A DNA stretch of 9,021 bases from Lachnospiraceae bacterium (GTDB lineage: Bacteria > Bacillota > Clostridia > Lachnospirales > Lachnospiraceae): the NCBI GenBank assembly GCA_021199405.1, contig JAJQID010000017.1:1-9021 (forward strand), read 5' to 3'. Each line of letters opens with the position of its first letter. Position 1 is the first letter of the stretch. The notes below the pieces were generated by a model. That model did not search any database and was not told the DNA's origin. It worked only from the letters and a program-made list of their open reading frames with translations. The translations under genes and the position numbers were made by a program. Positions 6,290 through 9,021 of the stretch are shown one piece after another.

Positions 6290-6433
6290 ATGACAAACAC
6301 ACAGAGAACGAAAAGAGAAGAATTCTGGGCGCGGGAGGACATCTTCGAGACAGACGGTGCCCTGTTAATCTGCGGACTGGTGATCTGCTTTGCGGTAGTG
6401 GTTCTGTTCTGCGCACTGACCGGGATCGCATGA
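6290..6433 (+). CDS. Small single-span membrane peptide, 47 residues, unrecognised
   Basis: A 47-residue open frame from ATG (6290-6292) to TGA (6431-6433). It has a near-perfect ribosome site, AAGGAGG at 6278-6284, with 5-base spacing, which is the strongest argument that it is real. Residues 1-22 are hydrophilic and highly charged (four basic, six acidic). From Gly23 to the C-terminus there is one continuous hydrophobic segment containing Cys28, Cys33 and Cys41 and ending Thr-Gly-Ile-Ala. It should be a membrane peptide, probably with the charged end in the cytoplasm. It has no double-glycine leader, no signal peptidase site and none of the Pro-rich tail of AgrD pheromones. It is divergent from the LytTR regulator gene, with LytTR-like sites and a promoter in between, and convergent with the hicB-like gene 6 bases away. 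I do not recognise the family. A signal, a toxin-like peptide or a small partner of a kinase or transporter are all open (inference). Confidence 0.7.
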   Translation: MTNTQRTKREEFWAREDIFETDGALLICGLVICFAVVVLFCALTGIA

Positions 6434-6439
6434 CAGAAG

Positions 6440-6730
6440 CTATGATTCAAAAACAGAATTTTCCTCCACATACTGCCGGATGGCTTTCTCGACAGAAGTA
6501 TTTAAGGTATCTCCATTGATCATTGCCGCAATCGTTAATTTTTTATGCAGTTCCGGATTGATGCGCACATTGAAGGTACCTTTATACTCCTTTTCCGGTT
6601 TTTTCCCAACCTCCCTGCAAAAATCTAGATAGTCATCCACTGCCTTATGAAACTCATTTTCTACATTTCTGATATCGTCACATTCAAAATTAACCAGATC
6701 ATTGATTCCTTCAATTTTGCCACGAAACAC
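6440..6730 (-). CDS. hicB: HicB-family antitoxin-like protein, 5'-truncated
   Basis: A 96-residue frame closely resembling the HicB antitoxin family: the GKIEGINDLVNFE-type core, the AVDDYLDFC helix, and a C-terminal ribbon-helix-helix DNA-binding region beginning GTFNVRINPELHKK (about 51-90). HicB proteins usually have 15-20 more N-terminal residues (a short KGYxGS-type strand). Here the frame begins at the equivalent of VFYGKIEG with a GTG (6728-6730), and an in-frame stop lies 7 codons upstream at 6752-6754. The open codons before the GTG read GSIFEDI, so a trace of the family sequence may continue into the end of the permease gene. No good ribosome site precedes the GTG, although the permease stop (6738-6740) lies just upstream and could allow coupled translation. 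No HicA toxin gene is next to it. It is either a solitary shortened regulator or a decaying remnant. Confidence 0.7.
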   Translation of the reverse strand: MFRGKIEGINDLVNFECDDIRNVENEFHKAVDDYLDFCREVGKKPEKEYKGTFNVRINPELHKKLTIAAMINGDTLNTSVEKAIRQYVEENSVFES

Positions 6731-6737
6731 AATATCT

Positions 6738-7394
6738 TCAAATATACTTCCTCAGATTCCAGTTCGCCGCAGATTTGGACAAAGGCAGGCGATAAAGCAG
6801 ACTTCCCAGTCCATACTGCACCAGTGCCGACAAAAGAATCAGCCCCACCGTGATCAGAACCGCAGCCGGCGCGGAAAAAAACTGTTCATTCCCCATTCCC
6901 TGTACCAACGCCTCCGGTTTCATAATCAACGGCAGATAGACACACGACAACAGCACGGCTGTAGACGCGATAAAAAGTTTACAGCACAGCGTGATATAAA
7001 TCCCGAATATCGCGCAGCACACCCCATAAACCAGAAAAAGGTTCCATAGCCTTGCCCTTCCTTCCGCATCTGCAAACAGGAGCATCACCGCCGTAAAAAT
7101 TGATACAAGCAATAGTCCTGCAAGACTGCCCGCCAGATATATTTTCACCTGAAAATCGATCTGCATTCTGCGCCTGAGCGGAGAAACGGCCACCAGCCCG
7201 GCATATCCCAGCGTCGACAGAAGCTGTGTCGGATATAACGCAAAGGCCATGAAAATAAACAATCCGCCCACTGCAGCCCCTATTGCCATTTCTATGATTC
7301 CGGCCAGAACAAACAGTCCCATAGCCGCCAGACTGAATTTAAACTGATAGGATTTTCTCATCAGACGGACTGACAGCTTTAAATCATTGATCAT
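6738..7394 (-). CDS. ABC-2 type transporter membrane protein, second permease
   Basis: A 218-residue integral membrane protein with about six hydrophobic segments (roughly 19-36, 38-55, 86-107, 117-136, 138-157 and 174-200) and a basic loop, SPLRRRMQ (71-78). It has no soluble domain. It begins with ATG at 7392-7394 inside the last codons of the preceding membrane protein gene (11-base overlap), which implies translational coupling. With that permease and the ATPase at 8073-8966 it should form an ABC-2 type transporter in the cytoplasmic membrane. Such sets in Firmicutes export peptides, antibiotics or ions, but nothing here fixes the substrate. The 3' end adjoins and overlaps the HicB-derived frame, so the last residues (about NWNLRKYI) may have been altered by a junction. 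The role is well supported by size, hydrophobicity and operon. Confidence 0.85.
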   Translation of the reverse strand: MINDLKLSVRLMRKSYQFKFSLAAMGLFVLAGIIEMAIGAAVGGLFIFMAFALYPTQLLSTLGYAGLVAVSPLRRRMQIDFQVKIYLAGSLAGLLLVSIFTAVMLLFADAEGRARLWNLFLVYGVCCAIFGIYITLCCKLFIASTAVLLSCVYLPLIMKPEALVQGMGNEQFFSAPAAVLITVGLILLSALVQYGLGSLLYRLPLSKSAANWNLRKYI

Positions 7395-8037
7395 GATACA
7401 TCTCCCCCATTTTCTTTTTCAATACATAACCATTGACGCCGCACACCGCGAGCACATACACTGCAGCTGCCGCTATGTTGACAGCCGGCGCAACGCTTAT
7501 TGTCAAAATCCAGAATCCAAGGGCAAGGATCGCGGCCCCATAGGCACAGAACAGATTAATAGAAAAAATCGTAAAAAACCGGGAAATCATCGTACAAAGC
7601 AGGATATTTCCAAAGCCATAAAGGACGGCCATCGTGAGAATGTACAATACCGGTGTCATACTTTCCGCGCTGACAGAATTTCCCACATCCAGCAGATACA
7701 GCAGGGCATAGCCTGCTCCATATACCAGCGCTGTCCACAGGAATTTCTGGATACCATCCCCAAGCACCGCGTTTTTGACAAGCCTCACGCCCCTGCCGGA
7801 GGACTTCACATACTCCAGACTGTTTTCCCGGATTCGATAAAGCCCATCAAAATAATCTCCCTTGACCATCACCACCGGCCAGATCATCAAAAGCCATACC
7901 CACCAGAAGATTCCCGGCCATTTTGTAAAATAACAGAGCATACACAGTCCGGCCAGAAACAGGATGGGAAATAAGATCAGCATGACCAGTCGATAGGTTT
8001 TCTGCGTATATGCCAGATAACATTTCAATATTTTCAC
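7384..8037 (-). CDS. ABC-2 type transporter membrane protein, first permease
   Basis: A 217-residue integral membrane protein with six likely membrane segments (about 16-36, 43-58, 98-117, 129-151, 156-180 and 183-205). A longer cytoplasmic stretch between the second and third (about 59-97) contains DYFDGLYRIREN. The start is GTG at 8035-8037, with a GAGGGAG ribosome site about 7 bases upstream. It follows the ATPase gene by 35 bases and overlaps the next permease gene by 11 bases, so the three form one operon. It is similar in size to the second permease but not obviously its duplicate, suggesting a heterodimeric channel served by one ATPase. The substrate is unknown. Confidence 0.85.
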   Translation of the reverse strand: MKILKCYLAYTQKTYRLVMLILFPILFLAGLCMLCYFTKWPGIFWWVWLLMIWPVVMVKGDYFDGLYRIRENSLEYVKSSGRGVRLVKNAVLGDGIQKFLWTALVYGAGYALLYLLDVGNSVSAESMTPVLYILTMAVLYGFGNILLCTMISRFFTIFSINLFCAYGAAILALGFWILTISVAPAVNIAAAAVYVLAVCGVNGYVLKKKMGEMYHDQ

Positions 8038-8072
8038 TTTACTCTCCCTCTATCTTTATTGCGCTCATTCTG

Positions 8073-8966
8073 TCACGCATTCCTTTTCATCACCGCCACG
8101 CTGATCTGATACAGGCTGGGGATTTCTCTGGTCATCTCTATCCCTGCCAGCTTCTCCAGATTTTCCGCAAGGCACAACCCTTCGAAGCCGTACATACTTT
8201 CCTGTATCGTGTAAAGAGCTGATCTGACCTTCGCCACGTCCTCCTTTTCCCCCTTCACCAGCACATATTTTGCTTTCAGATCCTCCACAAAGCCCCTCTC
8301 CACAATCCGGCCATGGCTCATGATAACAGCATAATCCGTCACATTTTCCATATCAGAGACATTATGAGTGGAAAAGAATACGCTTTTCTCCCCATTGCCG
8401 GAGGCCAGATACTCCTGAATCATCTCACACAGCTTGTCGCGCATCAGAGGATCCAGAGGGGAGGCCGGTTCATCCATCAACAGCAGCTCTGTTTTTCTCG
8501 CCAGCACTCCGGCCAGCATCAGCTTGGTGCGATTTCCATCCGACAGCTGAGATACCTTCTTTTCCTTTCCTTTCTGATCTGCAATATTCAGCTCCCGACA
8601 AAGCCGGTCAAACTCCGCTCTGTCAAAATTCTCAAATAAAAGAGAGCTGACCTCTCCCACATCCTGAACCGTCCACTGAGGCAGAAAATATCCGCTGGTA
8701 CCTGTATATCCTATCAGCTCTCTGACCGGACAGTCCTCCTTCTCCCTGTCCCGATCATTCCACTTTTCAAAAAAGGTGATTTCTCCCTTATAATCCAGCC
8801 GGATGCCCGCCAGAATATTCATCAGAGTCGTCTTGCCCGCGCCGTTTTCTCCGATCAGAGCAGTGGCAAAGCCCTTCGGAATCTTTAATTCCTGAATATT
8901 CAAATGAAAAGTCTTGAATTTTTTCTCCAGATGCGCTGCCCTGATGGCTGTTTTTTCAATTTCCAT
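8073..8966 (-). CDS. ABC transporter ATP-binding protein of the two-permease ABC-2 type system
   Basis: A 297-residue soluble ABC ATPase. Motifs counted from the ATG at 8966: Walker A GENGAGKTT (39-47), signature LSDGNRTKL (141-149), Walker B LLLMDEPASPLDP with Glu166, and switch His201 in STHNVSD. The signature is LSDGN rather than LSGGQ, as seen in some drug- and antibiotic-type ABC-2 ATPases. A C-terminal domain of about 70 residues follows the ATPase core. The frame stays open upstream to a TTG at 9005, but the ATG at 8964-8966 is preferred: GGAAGGAG (plus-strand 8974-8981) lies 7 bases upstream, and MEIEKTAIRAAHLEKKF fits a normal ATPase N-terminus. It is the first visible gene of the operon with the two permeases. 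A GntR-type regulator often precedes such operons, but the window ends 55 bases upstream, so its presence cannot be judged. Confidence 0.93.
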   Translation of the reverse strand: MEIEKTAIRAAHLEKKFKTFHLNIQELKIPKGFATALIGENGAGKTTLMNILAGIRLDYKGEITFFEKWNDRDREKEDCPVRELIGYTGTSGYFLPQWTVQDVGEVSSLLFENFDRAEFDRLCRELNIADQKGKEKKVSQLSDGNRTKLMLAGVLARKTELLLMDEPASPLDPLMRDKLCEMIQEYLASGNGEKSVFFSTHNVSDMENVTDYAVIMSHGRIVERGFVEDLKAKYVLVKGEKEDVAKVRSALYTIQESMYGFEGLCLAENLEKLAGIEMTREIPSLYQISVAVMKRNA

Positions 8967-9021
8967 GATAAAACTCCTTCCTTCTCCTCCATAAGACCCT
9001 TTCAATCGGTATTTTTTGTTC

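Noticed and set aside
6290..6433. Small peptide as an AgrD-type cyclic pheromone precursor
   Set aside because: No AgrB protease gene is in the window, the peptide ends in a hydrophobic span, and it lacks the central Cys followed by a charged Pro-containing tail.
6244..6471. 75-residue minus-strand frame over the small peptide gene
   Set aside because: It has no ribosome site, overlaps the end of the hicB-like gene and is opposite the better supported 47-residue frame.
6271..6519. Alternative 82-residue plus-strand frame starting at TTG 6271
   Set aside because: Its start would lie upstream of and overlap the AAGGAGG ribosome site, which is correctly spaced for the ATG at 6290 in another frame; the alternative product has no coherent features.
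7387..7974. 195-residue open frame on the plus strand
   Set aside because: It is antisense to the first ABC permease, has antisense-like composition and no recognisable domain.
8073..9005. Upstream TTG start for the ATPase at 9005
   Set aside because: The extra 13 residues include the translated ribosome site itself (Gly-Gly-Glu-Gly-Arg); the ATG at 8966 has ideal spacing from GGAAGGAG.
1..9021. tRNA, rRNA, CRISPR array, insertion sequence or phage attachment site
   Set aside because: I saw no regularly spaced identical repeats, transposase-like frame, terminal inverted repeats or structured RNA gene signature on either strand.

Overview
The window looks like a piece of a Clostridia chromosome, most likely Lachnospiraceae or a close relative. 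This rests on family resemblance only: a short GHKL kinase paired with a LytTR regulator, paired half-size ABC exporters, a two-permease ABC-2 type transporter and a lone HicB. Strong AGGAGG-type ribosome binding sites fit a Firmicute. Base composition is mixed in the genes and clearly AT-rich in the 5912-6289 intergenic region.

Layout from left to right: almost everything is on the minus strand, so transcription runs from right to left. Positions 3-4041 hold two consecutive half-size ABC exporters, each with a six-helix membrane domain fused to an ATPase. Both have intact ATP sites and neither has a peptidase domain, so they probably form a heterodimer. Upstream is a 215-base gap (4042-4256) with a candidate promoter, a direct repeat and a long palindrome. 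Positions 4257-5911 hold a two-component system: a LytTR response regulator (5087-5911) followed by a very short GHKL sensor kinase (4257-4994). A 378-base intergenic region (5912-6289) carries the regulator's promoter and leader hairpin. In the other direction it carries a set of LytTR-like half-sites leading to a 47-residue single-span membrane peptide gene (6290-6433), the only plus-strand gene supported. Facing it is a HicB-like gene missing its 5' end (6440-6730), joined to the 3' end of an ABC-2 type transporter operon of two permeases and one ATPase (6738-8966).

Proposed working model (inference): the kinase and LytTR regulator control the divergent small peptide gene and perhaps the exporter pair. 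The peptide could be a signal, an exported product, or a membrane partner of the single-span kinase or of a transporter. No AgrB-type protease, C39 peptidase or modification enzyme is visible, so this is not a standard agr, bacteriocin or lanthipeptide cluster. The most unusual sequence-level observations are the unrecognised small membrane peptide behind LytTR-like sites, a five-unit 13-residue repeat between the membrane and ATPase domains of one exporter, and the junction between the truncated hicB and the permease gene.
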